Origin: Picocystis sp. L7
Lineage: Eukaryota; Chlorophyta; Picocystophyceae; Picocystales; Picocystaceae
Direction: 5' to 3'
DNA length: 64,000 nt
Assembly: GCA_020975725.1 (NCBI GenBank)
Contig: QXJR01000005.1
Span: forward strand, 744,001 to 808,000
The notes under the pieces are model-generated. The model worked only from the letters and a program-made list of their open reading frames with translations, did no database searches and was not told where the DNA came from. Made by a program: the position numbers and the translations under genes. Positions 53,312 to 63,464 of the stretch are shown one piece after another (positions within the stretch are counted from its first letter, which is position 1; each line of letters opens with the position of its first letter).

Positions 53312-55528
53312 CGTTGTACCCATACCAGCACACAGATCCAGTATGCAGTAGACTGATCCACTGTCCACCTTAGCCGAATGGCGCGATAAGTAGTCTGCCC
53401 CAGTATTTTCTGATCCTGGTCTATACTCAACAGTGAAGGGGGCAAAGTAGGCTAATTTCTCAATCCATCACATCTCGCGCGGAGACAGCTGCTCTGTAGA
53501 CTTGGTGTTGAGGAAATGGCTGGCTTTGTTATCCGTAAGTACGCTGAAGTGCTGACCAAACAACAAGTGTCTCCAGTGCTGCAGAGCATATAGGATGGCA
53601 CAGGTTTCCTTCTCTGCTGGATGATAATTCTGTTGGGCTTGATTCAGCTTCTTTGACCAATATTCAACTGGGTGCCACTCCCTTTGCTCATCCTACTGCA
53701 TCAGAACTGCTCCCATGCCGATGTCCGAAGCATCCGTCTCGACTCGGATCGGTCGGTCCTCATCGAAGAGTGCCAGGACAGGTGGGTTCGTGAGTGCTGC
53801 AACCAGCTTGTTATAAGCTTCTTCTTGTGGGCCTTTCCAGTAGGATGTGAACCCATGTTTCATCGATGCCTGGTTCAACTCAGTCAATGAGGCTGTAAGT
53901 TCAGCATAATGTGGAACGAATCGCATATAGAATTGGCACAGCCCAAGGAAGGCCATATTATCGCGTTGCGACTGCGGTCGTGGGAACTGCTGGATTTTGG
54001 TAAGTAGGTGGTTGGTACACGCCAACTGTCCATTACGTATCCGAAAGCCTACCCACTCCAGAGTACTTCTGAAAAAGTGACACTTCGATCGTTTCAGCCG
54101 GATGTCGGCCTGTTCGCAGGTAGCGAAGAATTCCTCAAGGTGTTGGAAATGCTGTTCTTTTGTTTCAGAATGCACCAATATGTCATCCATGTACACCTTT
54201 AAGTAGAGCAGGTGACCAAATATTCTGTTCATCATGCGCTGAAACATCGCAGGCGCGTTGGCAGCACCCATGGGTATGACCTTCCACACATAGGATCCAA
54301 AGGGTGTGACCACTGCAGTTTTATGGATGTCGGCAGGATCCATCCTAACCTGGTGGAACCCATCCAAAGCATCCAGCGAGGAAAAGTATTTCGCACCTCT
54401 CAAGTTCTGCAGGTAGTCATCTATACGGGGCAGCGGATATCTGTCCTCGACAGTAACATTGTTAAGCAGGCGGTAGTCAAACACGACCCGCCAGCCCCCG
54501 TCTTTCTTCGGTACTAGGATTACTGGGGCTCCCCAGCTGGAGCCAGCACAAAGGTCCATTTTACCGGCATCGACGTATTCGCTGATTAACTCCTTTAGGG
54601 CAGCCTGCTGGTGAGGGGATAGCCGATAATAATTCCTGTACTGCGGGGTCGCATTTTCAGTGAGCTGTATTTTGAAGGCCTCTCCGCTAACACGCTCTGG
54701 CGGTAGCTGCGTACGAGGCTCAAATAAGCCCTTATATCGGTGATTGATCAGTCGGTCCAGCCGGTACTGATCGCTGTGGTCCAGCTCCCATTCATCGCTG
54801 ACTTTTGTCCGCATGTGGTCAAGGTCTGCTTCTTCATCGATAATTTCTGGTCTGGGATCCAGAGGCTGTATCATAAGCAATAGACAGCCTGGGTCCTGTA
54901 CCGCCTTCCGAGCTTCGCATCTGGGGACGATTAAGTCCAGCTTTCTGGATGCGATAAACTGGTGATCTCCATACACAGTGTGCTTTCTGCCATTACTGTT
55001 CTTTAAGACCATTCGGTGGTTCTGCCAGTCTAGGGCCATCAGGTGTTTGTCACAGAAGGTCCCCCCTAATATGCAATCAAATGTCTCCAGTGGTGCAACT
55101 GCGAAGGGTACTTGACCACGGAAGCCATCGATCGTAACGGTGGCCTGAATTACTGGGGCTGTATGAACCTGCTCGCCTACGGCTACGGTGAACTGCACGG
55201 CATCGCCAGTGTTCTTCCAGGTCACCCCTGCTGGGTCAGTGGACTGCAGTTCATGAAATAGTTTCTCGCTGATGAATGAGTAGCTTGCTAATGTATCAAG
55301 GTAGGCTTGTGTCCTGATTTTGTTCGTTTTCTTTCCAAAGTAAGTTTCTGCAGCTAGGAATTCCTGTCTAGGCCTTATATTACTCAATGAGTTCAGGCAG
55401 ACAGGAGTCCTTTCATTGGTAACCGGGGCTGCTGCTGGTTTCGCTCCCGGCTCCGCTCCGGTAACCTGGGTCACCGGGCGGAGTGTACTCAGTTTTTTGG
55501 GGCACCCATAACAGATGCCATTTTGCAT
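53312..55528 (-). CDS. pol: Gyp-3 pol, 5' part: PR, RT, RNase H and start of DNMT
   Basis: A retropepsin-like domain ('AYLDTLASYSFISEKLF', about 55250-55310) is followed by RT with 'ILVPKKDGGWRVVFDYRLLN' (54460-54530), 'FGSYVWKVIPMGAANAPAMF' and 'YMDDILVHS' (54170-54195). RNase H follows ('VETDASDIGMGAVLMQ', from about 53745 towards 53400). The DNMT starts at the junction with Gyp-4. Carries a small number of breaks. Confidence 0.85.
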
Positions 55529-56727
55529 GAGGACTGATCATGGCCGTAACGACGGCAGCGTTGGCACAGCCCGTGCGCAAGGCACATGTTCTTCTCTTCC
55601 TGGGACAGCTTGGCTCCGAGCGGCTTGTTCGATAGCTGAGTCTGCACCTTTATGATAGCACTCTTCTGCCCTTCATCGAGATCGTCGAATCGCTTTCGCT
55701 CTCTCCTTGCGGAGCCGCTGTCCTGATTATCCTTCGATGGCGCCGGCATCGCAGCAACTACTGGCCTTCGCATCGGTTCCAAACGGGGACGGTGATCGCT
55801 GTTGCGACGGGCAGTTGCGTAGCGATTCGTCGATTGATCATCAGCTGTCTTGGTCTCTTTGCGGGGCTGTTCAGCAGCTTCCTTTTCTAGCTTGAATATG
55901 ACTGATGCTAAGTTTCCTGGTTCCATGTCAGGAACTTTATCCACATCAATCAGGTGGTCCAGGTGCTTATACAACGCTCGCTGGAGGTAGGCTGGCAGCC
56001 CGTGCTGCAGCCTTGCTGATATATCGTTCTCCGTCAGCGTACGGCATACAGGAGATGTACTTGCGTTGACGACGAATGTCAATTGCACCAGCCGGTTCAG
56101 AAACTGTAAAGCATTTTCGCCCCGGCGCATACGGGTAGTATGAAATTCGCGCCATGCTTCGGGGCCTGGGTCTTGATTCTGGAACGTACGGCGGAGGTAA
56201 GCGTACAATTCTTCCACTGATTTGAGGGCACCTGGATCGCGCATAATGAGATTCTGCACCATTGATTTTGCTGTGCCTCCCAAAGCTTGACTGATCGCAA
56301 GTACCAACTGCTCTTTCGGACGGTCGAGAGCGTATGCTTGGCACCAACACACAACATCACGATACCAGTAAGTTAAAGCATATGGATTTTCATCAAGCTC
56401 CAGTCCAGTAAATTTTTCAGGCTTCTCCGGGGAGACCTTTTGTATGTTCTTTGAGTCCTGGAGGGCTGTTCCTTACAATGTGGTGAGATGAGGAAGTCCC
56501 TCTTCCTCGGAGGGCGCATGCGTCCCTCCTACGGTTGTCACTTGCTGATTTCCTTGGTTCTCATCGGTGATATTTTGTTCTTCGCCATCAGTTGGGTTTG
56601 TTTGCAAGGCTTCAAGCTGACCTTCGAGCTCAGCAATGCGCTCTTGGAGCGTGCTTCGCATGGCTCGTTCTTCTTCCAAGTCCCTACGGAGCGAACCCAT
56701 TCGAGTTGTGTGCTCCGGATCTTCCAT
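55489..56727 (-). CDS. gag: Gyp-3 gag region
   Basis: An N-terminal coiled-coil segment ('LRRDLEEERAMRSTLQER', 56600-56690) is followed by a gag capsid-type domain ('LQFLNRLVQLTFVVNAS', 'ISARLQHGLPAYLQRAL', about 55950-56300). The zinc knuckle CQRCRRYGHDQSSC near 55520-55565 has the same spacing as in Gyp-4. The region carries a few breaks. Confidence 0.8.
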
Positions 56728-56773
56728 TTACTTGAACGTACGGCAGTCTTCTCTCAAGTACAAGCTTAGACAG

Positions 56774-57502
56774 TGTTGCAAAAGCGTCCGTGAGTTTTGG
56801 ACACTCACACACGTGCCTTGGAGGAGAGCGTGTGTCGGGAAGGAGCCGGTGCACCGGTCTTGGGCGAGGGTCCTCGCACTCGCGGACAAAGTCCCCTTCT
56901 AGCCGGCTCGAGGCGTGGTGCCTAGCGAGGTCGACCTCCTGGTGGTTGGGCAAGCGCGTAGGCCTCAGCAAGTCGTCGAGAGAGGACGGAAGGAGGCGCG
57001 CTGGTGGTTGGCAAAGTCAAGTTCTATCTCAAAGCAAAGAGGGACGATAGGTCTACCTCTCTCACCGCCTCTCACTGGCGGTTGGAATTGGAGCAAAGGG
57101 GGTGTCTTATCCGCCTTCGTCCTCCTCTAAGTCACACCTGACCGTCCATTTTGCTCGCCCCGGAGCGACTGTGAGCTGTCACTTGCTCGACACCGTTCAC
57201 CCCCCTCAGGCCCACCCCTCACAATTGTGGATTGGGACGGGGTCGGCGGGTTCCCTTCGGTCTGTCTCGATCAAGGTCCCCGGTTCCCCTTACAAGAAGC
57301 CCGTTCTGATCGGGGGCGACCGTGCTTCAATGCGACCGGGGGAAACTGGTTCTGGTTCCGGAACGGTACTGTCGTTGTATTCCAAAGGGATATCAGATCC
57401 CTTACTCGATGGGTAGCCTCGATGGTTCGGACCCGTAAGCCAGGGTCCCGACGGACCCTGGTGGGCCTCGTTCACAGGAGGAGGCCACTGCCTTATGCAA
57501 CA
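56774..57502 (-). repeat. Gyp-3 5' LTR
   Basis: 729 bp, TGTTGCA...TGCAACA, direct copy of 42376-43104 with one difference noticed. Followed directly by the duplicated target CCTAC (57503-57507). Confidence 0.93.
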
Positions 57503-58000
57503 CCTACGCTCGTCTACCCTCTCCCATCATGGTTCCACGCGCCGTCCCCGGTCCTCGTCCATCCACCACGGAAGACATCCTTTCAGCCCCAGTTGTCCCC
57601 CGTGGTGGCTGGATTCTTCCCTGTTTCGTGCCCTGGCAAGATCCGCCTTTTGACATTGCCAGATTTTTCGCTCCTTTCCTTTCGCCTTCTTCCTCCTCCT
57701 TCGTTCCTCTCGGCCTTTCCAGGCGTCTCGCACGATGTGTCGTGTGCCCTGGTCTTCCCTCGTGGACGTCCGTCCATGGCGCACGACACACCGCACGCGT
57801 TCGTCCGATCTTGCATCTTTCTGGCGTCGGATGTCGGCCGAAGTTTCCTGGATCCCTGCCCAGCCCCTGTGTCCCCCTCGGAGTGTCGATCCTTTCCCTC
57901 CCTCCCTCGGACCCGCGGGCCTGGAGGGGGGTCCATTTCCAGTCGGTCGAACCCGTCCCTGCTGTAAACATGAGAGAAGTTTATCCAAAAGGGGGGGGGG
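57503..58000. repeat. MULE-1 right TIR, middle piece
   Basis: Resumes the right inverted repeat after the Gyp-3 insertion (inverted match to about 39110-39600). Starts with the duplicated CCTAC and ends in a run of ten G at 57991-58000, where MULE-2 is inserted. The 246-codon open frame over this stretch is a composition effect. Confidence 0.9.
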
Positions 58001-58697
58001 TCGGTTGTGGCTTAATTTTGACCCCCCCGGTGCTGAATTTCGACCCCCCCCCCTTTTCGTAAACTTTGTCGATGTTTACCGAGGGACGCCCCCACGAACG
58101 GTGGCAAAGGGACCCCCCTCTGGATCCACCGCAGATCGGCGCTTAAAATCGAACTTAACCACACAGAGCCAGGGAGGCAGAGGTGGAACCCCTGGCCACC
58201 GACCAGGGCCGATCCAGAAAGAAAAAAGATCGGCCGACGCCGACATCGGAACACGTGTGGTGCGTCGGAACGGGCGCGCGAGATGCACCGTTTCGAACCA
58301 CCACACGTGGACGCGTGCAGAGGGAGGAGAAGAAGGAGAAGAAGGAAGGAGCGAGGAGGAAGCGCTGCGAAGAGGGACAGGAGGGCTGGGTGACGACCTG
58401 CTCTTGGGACGACATCGTCCTGCCCAAGAACAGGTCGTCTCCCCTACCAGGCTCGAAAGGGGGGTGGAAAGGGGCTGGCAGGGACCGTGGGAACGTGCGG
58501 GACGAGGACGCTGGAGCGTGGCCGGTCGGGATGGGGGACGCGACCACGTGGCTCGAGGGGGTGCAGGACGGCCGTCGGTGGACCACAGGGACCGCTGTGG
58601 GACGGCGGGGGCTTGCGAATGCTTGCAGACCGTGCTGGAAAAGCATCGACCAGCACAATCCGCAAGCAAGCGTTGGGTGCGGCGTCCTAGTCAACCG
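58001..58697. repeat. MULE-2 left terminal inverted repeat
   Basis: 697 bp, near-perfect inverted copy of 61140-61840. It contains an internal hairpin at 58392-58439 (17-bp arms, one mismatch). Confidence 0.9.
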
Positions 58698-58707
58698 AAT
58701 CGTAGGA

Positions 58708-61005
58708 TTACATTGCAGCAGGTGATGGGTCAACACATGTAGGAGAGACAGTGAGCTTCTCTAGCTCTTCAACACCAGCCTTGTACCTTTTCTTCCTCTG
58801 CTCATTGGCAGCCAAATTTGCGCTTTGTTTTCTTGTGAGGCTCTTGACATACTGCATTTTCATTAACTCTGTCCTCGAACGATGCAAGATCTTCACATCC
58901 ACTGGAAAGCTGACTTCCCCATTAGTAACCTTGCGGCTGAGAATGTGCTTGCAAGTACCATTGTCAATAAAGTGGAAGCAAGTGCATTCTGATGAGAATG
59001 CAACCCACTCTGATCTTCTTTTGCAATACTGCTTGAGTGATTCTGATGTTGTAGGCCCTAAGCCATATGTGAGAAATTGCCTTGCCTTCTCCTTGAGCAA
59101 TATTTGCACTTGTGTTTCACATTCTCGTAGAAATTCATCCTTTACTATATTGGAATGTACCAAGCGTTCTTCAATCTGTCTTTGAGCTGACTTTTGTGCA
59201 CTTGTGTACACACATTCAAGCAAGGTAGGGGTAGGTAGCAATGTAAACGACTCAACTTGTTGTCGTAAAGCCCAATCTGCACTCATAAGCAACATGTCCA
59301 CATCTTCCCATAACTTGCTACCGATGGCCGTTTCACGACTGCTAGTGAATGTATACTCTCTTTCCTTCTCTCTTACCAAAGATGAAATCCCCAAGAAGAG
59401 AGGCTTGAGAGCTTTGTGAGTATCCATGCGCCTTTGTGTGGCTCTACTTGGCATGTGGACCTTCTTGAAAGTCCGGTTGTTGCTCTCATGCCCTTGGTTA
59501 CTTACCGGAAAACCTTGTGGGGCATCGCACCGTGCCCAATTTTGAAATGGTCCCCCATAAGTGCTCTTCCACCATTTCAAAAACTCCTTGAATGTTGCAA
59601 ATTCATCCTCAAATTTTTCCAGCATTTGCTGCTTGATCACCTTGTTCGGGGCAAATGAAATTTGCTTGATGTACTTAGCAATGACAACAGCCAAATTGGA
59701 TGCAATTCCATACTTTTTGCAAGCTTGCTGCAAGTTACCATCCACCCTACTCAAGTGGGCATAGCAATCCTGTTGACTCCATTTGCATGCCTTATCCTCA
59801 AAAAAAGCTCGCACTCCACAATGGAGACCTGCGCCTGCATCTTTGAGTACAAACAAGTTGTCAAAGAATGTTGGGGCAAGTGTACCAAGCATCTTCCAAA
59901 TGGACTCCAAATGAAAGACGGTAGTATCTTGACTCTCTACCGGGACCACGCTGTAGAGAATAGGGTACCAATGATTGCCACCACTAGTGACACCGCTTGC
60001 CAATAGAATGAATTTATCACCTGTGAAAATCTTGAACGTCGCATCCAAGGTCATCTGCTTTTGATCATGAGTTGCAATTGCTTTTGCCCATTCAACCATT
60101 TGGGGACACGACAAACTCATCTTGAATTGTTGAAAGAAAGACACCTCATCAACATGGTCAAGAGCAACCGCATCCACAATGAAGACTTCATCCATTTGGT
60201 ATTCTTTGGTCGGGTCATGCATGTTTGTTGCAATAAATGCTTTGACCTCACCAAGAGTACCATGGCCCGAACGTTTACGCCGCTGGTAGATCAAGTGATT
60301 CCTAACCATTTTCTTTGTAATGCCATCCAAGTTCACCCCTCCGGTTTCAAGTTGACGCATGATTTTTGGCACAACTAGATCACTTTCAACATATTTTGCT
60401 AACTCTACACGGATGTAGAGTGGAAGTCCTCTTTTCCCTTTGTCTTCACCAACTGCACGTTGGTCATGAGTATGCTTTTCCTTGGTAAGCAAAGAGAGAT
60501 GTCCATTTCTGTTTCTAAGAAGCAATACTTGTGCTTTACAACCATTCTTCTTGGATCCATTGCACACCCATCTATCCAACAAGATACATCCATCATCTGT
60601 CTTCCTTGGGAGTTTGCTTTTTTTCTTTCCTTTGGAAGTCTTCTTCCTCCATTTCCCCACTTTGTCTGGTTGGAGTCCATCCAACGACTCCTTCAACCAA
60701 TGTTCCTCACGAGTGCTCACCATTGAACACCCATTTGCTAGTTCGTTGTAGCACCCGAGCACATGTTCCCAATCAACCAATTCAGCACATCCATGTGATG
60801 GGACCACAACACAGTTCTCAATCCCTTCGTTGTCACATTGACTCATCTTTGCTTCCCCTCCGATAGCTTGCTTTGGAATGTCCCGCTCTTGCCTTCTTCC
60901 AAAGTATTGCTTGATAGTTGCCAGTGCTCGCTCGACCGATCCAAGTCGGGACTCTCGATCAGCTTTTGAACGCTTGGTTCCCGCCAAACTGGGGCATGCA
61001 AGCAC
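58708..61005 (-). CDS. MULE-2 transposase (FLYWCH/WRKY-GCM1-like zinc finger, MULE DDE, SWIM)
   Basis: A 765-residue uninterrupted frame, colinear with the MULE-1 transposase. Zinc-finger 'RWVCNGSKKNGCKAQV' with later 'KHTHDQ'. DDE core: 'KQMTLDATFKIFTGDKF', 'FVLKDAGAGLHCGVRAFF', 'WSQQDCYAHLSRVDG', 'VSNQGHESNNRTFKKVHMPS'. SWIM finger: 'CTCFHFIDNGTCKH'. The C terminus is Lys/Glu-rich ('NLAANEQRKKRYKAGVEEL'). The frame ends close to the left inverted repeat. It should act on the MULE-2 ends and, given the similarity of the ends, possibly also on MULE-1. GC content is lower than in the inverted repeats that flank it. Confidence 0.92.
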   Translation of the reverse strand: MLACPSLAGTKRSKADRESRLGSVERALATIKQYFGRRQERDIPKQAIGGEAKMSQCDNEGIENCVVVPSHGCAELVDWEHVLGCYNELANGCSMVSTREEHWLKESLDGLQPDKVGKWRKKTSKGKKKSKLPRKTDDGCILLDRWVCNGSKKNGCKAQVLLLRNRNGHLSLLTKEKHTHDQRAVGEDKGKRGLPLYIRVELAKYVESDLVVPKIMRQLETGGVNLDGITKKMVRNHLIYQRRKRSGHGTLGEVKAFIATNMHDPTKEYQMDEVFIVDAVALDHVDEVSFFQQFKMSLSCPQMVEWAKAIATHDQKQMTLDATFKIFTGDKFILLASGVTSGGNHWYPILYSVVPVESQDTTVFHLESIWKMLGTLAPTFFDNLFVLKDAGAGLHCGVRAFFEDKACKWSQQDCYAHLSRVDGNLQQACKKYGIASNLAVVIAKYIKQISFAPNKVIKQQMLEKFEDEFATFKEFLKWWKSTYGGPFQNWARCDAPQGFPVSNQGHESNNRTFKKVHMPSRATQRRMDTHKALKPLFLGISSLVREKEREYTFTSSRETAIGSKLWEDVDMLLMSADWALRQQVESFTLLPTPTLLECVYTSAQKSAQRQIEERLVHSNIVKDEFLRECETQVQILLKEKARQFLTYGLGPTTSESLKQYCKRRSEWVAFSSECTCFHFIDNGTCKHILSRKVTNGEVSFPVDVKILHRSRTELMKMQYVKSLTRKQSANLAANEQRKKRYKAGVEELEKLTVSPTCVDPSPAAM

Positions 61006-61139
61006 CTTCCCACCTGAAGCCTACCGCCCCCCCCCATCCACCACTCTCCAAACTTCCATTTCGGCAGTTTACCTGATATTACGTCTACGCGTACCTTTTC
61101 CCAACATCAACCCCTCTTTGTCCTCCTATGTGTACACAA

Positions 61140-61868
61140 CGGTTGACTAGGACGCCGCACCCAACGCTTGCTTGCGGATTGTGCTGGTCGATGCTTTTCC
61201 AGCACGGTCTGCAAGCATTCGCAAGCCCCCGCCGTCCCACAGCGGTCCCTGTGGTCCACCGACGGCCGTCCTGCACCCCCTCGAGCCACGTGGTCGCGTC
61301 CCCCATCCCGACCGGCCACGCTCCAGCGTCCTCGTCCCGCACGTTTCCACGGTCCCTGCCAGCCCCTTTCCACCCCCCTTTCGAGCCTGGTAGGGGAGAC
61401 GACCTGTTCTTGGGCAGGACGATGTCGTCCCAAGAGCAGGTCGTCACCCAGCCCTCCTGTCCCTCTTCGCAGCGCTTCCTCCTCGCTCCTTCCTTCTTCT
61501 CCTTCTTCTCCTCCGTCTGCACGCGTCCACGTGTGGTGGTTCGAAACGGTGCATCTCGCGCGCCCGTTCCGACGCACCACACGTGTTCCGATGTCGGCGT
61601 CGGCCGATCTTTTTTCTTTCTGGATCGGCCCTGGTCGGTGGCCAGGGGTTCCACCTCTGCCTCCCTGGCTCTGTGTGGTTAAGTTCGATTTTAAGCGCCG
61701 ATCTGCGGTGGATCCAGAGGGGGGTCCCTTTGCCACCGTTCGTGGGGGCGTCCCTCGGTAAACATCGACAAAGTTTACGAAAAGGGGGGGGGGGGGGTCG
61801 AAATTCAGCACCGGGGGGGGTCAAAATTAAGCCACAACCGGGGGGGGGTCAAAATTAAGCCACAACCG
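61140..61868. repeat. MULE-2 right terminal inverted repeat, with tandem 28-bp end
   Basis: Inverted copy of 58001-58697 up to 61840, including the mirrored hairpin at 61398-61445. An extra copy of the terminal 28 bp follows (61841-61868). Confidence 0.88.
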
Positions 61869-61917
61869 GGGGGGGTCGACATTCAGCCGAGGGGGGGTCA
61901 ACATTCAGCCACAACCG
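61869..61917. repeat. MULE-1 right TIR, outer end
   Basis: G-run, then inverted copy of the MULE-1 left terminus (39063-39110), ending GCCACAACCG. The next nine bases CAACCCCCC (61918-61926) duplicate 39054-39062. Confidence 0.9.
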
Positions 61918-62269
61918 CAACCCCCCCTCCCCCGAGAGGAGTTCTGCAAAAGGGGGGGGGGGGAGGGAAAAGGGGGAAGTGTCCCTTTCGCCAAAATCTC
62001 AACCCCGTTTTTGGTTCATGGTAGTTCTGCAAACGGACCGGGAAAATGGGGAAGGGTTGGGTGTCCTCTGCGGCATATGCTGATTGCTGCAACATTGCGG
62101 GATTTGCGGGAAGGGAGCTTTCGACTGGTGCAGGCCGTCGACGTCCCTTGGAGCATCCGATAGCAGGTGCGCGACAAAGAGAAAAGGGTCTCGAATCGAT
62201 CCATCGAGTAGCCACTACCGAATGAAAGCGAACTGACGCGCGTCCCATCCGCCAGCATTAGGTTTAGGG
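61918..62269. other. G-rich and short non-coding stretch before Myb/SANT-like ORF
   Basis: Begins with the MULE-1 target duplication, then a purine-rich G-tract (61949-61976). 'GTTCTGCAAA' occurs twice (61940 and 62024), a short direct repeat around it. No gene recognised; 62150-62269 is the likely 5' UTR of the following frame. Confidence 0.4.
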
Positions 62270-63238
62270 ATGGAAGGCGGTGTTGGAAGCACCGGAGGAA
62301 GTCCTATTGTTGATGCGCCTGCGACAGGAGACATGTGCGACCTCATAGCACCGCCGTGCGAACTTGCTGTGAGCAAGCAACACCATGTGGATCCTCCGAG
62401 TGAGATGTTTGGGACGCCTCCCCTTACTCAGTCGATGGATCGTGGTAGGACATGGACGATTGCCCATCACAAGGCGGTTTTATCCGTCGTCTTGGACAAT
62501 GATTGTTGCTTCATCGAGAAGCAGACAAATAAGGACAAGGAGGCGGCTTGGAGGATGTTCCACGAACGACTTCGAAGCCTCTATCCTTCTCTCTTTGGAA
62601 GTTGGAAGTTGGAGCGAAAACAGGTCCGGCGTCGAATCCTTGATCTCTTGCGGGCTCATCGTGAAAACGAGAAGGCAGCGTTGCGTGCAACAGGCAGGAG
62701 CGGAGGAGTACTTGACGAGGAATACGCCCACCTGTGCGAAGAAGTATGCGCCCGCTTTGAGGCCGCGGAAGCAATGAAAGAGAAGGCCCGCTCGAAGAAG
62801 GATCAGGCTCGAGAGGAGAAACAACGCCTTGGCGAGGTGCTTTGTTTGCAGCAAGTGCAACGACAGCAGAAGCGAGCACGATCGGGAAATCCATCCCGCA
62901 CTTCCCCTACTGGATCTACTGACCAACCTAGCCGCCGTCCAAGACGTGCATCTGGCGACCCGGAGCGTGAAGCCCTCCTACCGATCATTCAGAACACGAT
63001 GAGTGGCTTGCTGCGCAACGACACACGTCAAACAGCAGCACAAGAGTGGAAAATGCTCGTCGATTACCACTTGCTAGATCCGTCGAAATGGCCGGACCCG
63101 GGAAACTTTGCTGATTACATAGCAAAGCAATTTGAGACGGTCTCGTGCGGTGGCACAACGCAATTTCCAACGTCAAGTTCCCAATTGGAAGACGCAGAGG
63201 TCGAGTCCCCCATGAAGACAGTACCACGTGCACCTTAA
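62270..63238 (+). CDS. Myb/SANT-like DNA-binding protein, possibly transposon-derived
   Basis: A 322-residue ATG-started frame. A Myb/SANT-like (trihelix-type) domain lies at about residues 60-130: 'TWTIAHHKAVLSVVLDN', 'KEAAWRMFHERLRSLYPS', 'QVRRRILDLLRAHREN'. A highly charged coiled coil follows ('AMKEKARSKKDQAREEKQRL', about residues 165-205), then an Arg/Ser/Pro-rich linker and a short C-terminal helical part ('AAQEWKMLVDYHLL'). Such proteins are host transcription factors or the second protein of Harbinger-type transposons, where they bind the element ends. No transposase is adjacent; a Harbinger transposase lies 31 kb away, beyond the MULE nest. Domain call is by pattern; role is open. 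Confidence 0.55.
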   Translation: MEGGVGSTGGSPIVDAPATGDMCDLIAPPCELAVSKQHHVDPPSEMFGTPPLTQSMDRGRTWTIAHHKAVLSVVLDNDCCFIEKQTNKDKEAAWRMFHERLRSLYPSLFGSWKLERKQVRRRILDLLRAHRENEKAALRATGRSGGVLDEEYAHLCEEVCARFEAAEAMKEKARSKKDQAREEKQRLGEVLCLQQVQRQQKRARSGNPSRTSPTGSTDQPSRRPRRASGDPEREALLPIIQNTMSGLLRNDTRQTAAQEWKMLVDYHLLDPSKWPDPGNFADYIAKQFETVSCGGTTQFPTSSSQLEDAEVESPMKTVPRAP

Positions 63239-63464
63239 TGCAATACATGTCTATTGGTATCTACATTACACCATCGTGAATTTAGAAACACCGCGACACC
63301 GTGTGCGGGCTCAAGCACTTTCTCTACTGTCCACCTTGTCTTCAGGCTACGTCCTAGGTAAGCGCAAGCCTTGGAGTTTTAATTTCTACATATCCTCTCT
63401 ACACCTTCTTTTCTGTGCGATTGCTCCCAACTTTCCTCTCGAAATCTGGCTCCCGTTTCATTTA
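63239..63464. other. Short non-coding spacer
   Basis: Between the Myb/SANT-like frame and the tandem array; probable 3' UTR. Nothing else seen. Confidence 0.4.

Larger units (their letters stand above)
42376..57502 (-). mobile_element. Gyp-3: Ty3/gypsy LTR retrotransposon with DNMT, contains Gyp-4
   Basis: Bounded by 729-bp LTRs (42376-43104 and 56774-57502), both TGTTGCA...TGCAACA, and by a perfect 5-bp duplication CCTAC (42371-42375 and 57503-57507). Coding is on the minus strand: gag (about 55489-56727), protease and RT (53700-55500), RNase H (about 53400-53750), DNMT (about 45090-45941, with motif I on the other side of Gyp-4), integrase (44250-44800) and a tail ending at 43133. Gyp-4 is inserted in the DNMT domain. 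I see one LTR difference in 729 bp by eye, so the insertion is very recent. Besides the Gyp-4 insertion, only a few breaks are seen. Confidence 0.93.
58001..61868 (-). mobile_element. MULE-2: Mutator-like DNA transposon, apparently complete
   Basis: Left inverted repeat 58001-58697 and right inverted repeat 61140-61840 enclose one uninterrupted transposase. The ends read CGGTTGTGGCTTAATTTTGA, closely related to the MULE-1 ends. Insertion is within the poly-G of the MULE-1 right repeat; flanking G-runs (57991-58000 and 61869-61875) serve as the target duplication, so the exact edge is ambiguous by a few bases. At the right end a 28-bp terminal piece is duplicated in tandem (61813-61840 and 61841-61868). 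The whole arrangement indicates a recent, potentially autonomous copy. Confidence 0.9.
39063..61917 (-). mobile_element. MULE-1: Mutator-like DNA transposon, interrupted by Gyp-3 and MULE-2
   Basis: Both ends read CGGTTGTGGCTGAATGTTGA inward and are flanked by a perfect 9-bp duplication CAACCCCCC (39054-39062 and 61918-61926), the length typical of Mutator-like elements. Left terminal inverted repeat 39063-39777 (715 bp). The right repeat starts at 42194 and is split into three pieces, 42194-42375, 57508-58000 and 61876-61917, by the Gyp-3 and MULE-2 insertions. A single transposase lies inside (39909-42074, minus). Without the insertions the element is about 3.9 kb. The two inverted repeats are very similar by eye, so MULE-1 is itself fairly young. 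Confidence 0.9.

Noticed and set aside
57227-57967. 246-codon open frame on the plus strand, and similar long frames in 39097-39768 and 58076-58742
   Set aside because: They lie in MULE inverted repeats and LTR DNA, are open on both strands, and recur mirrored with the repeats. Composition effect.
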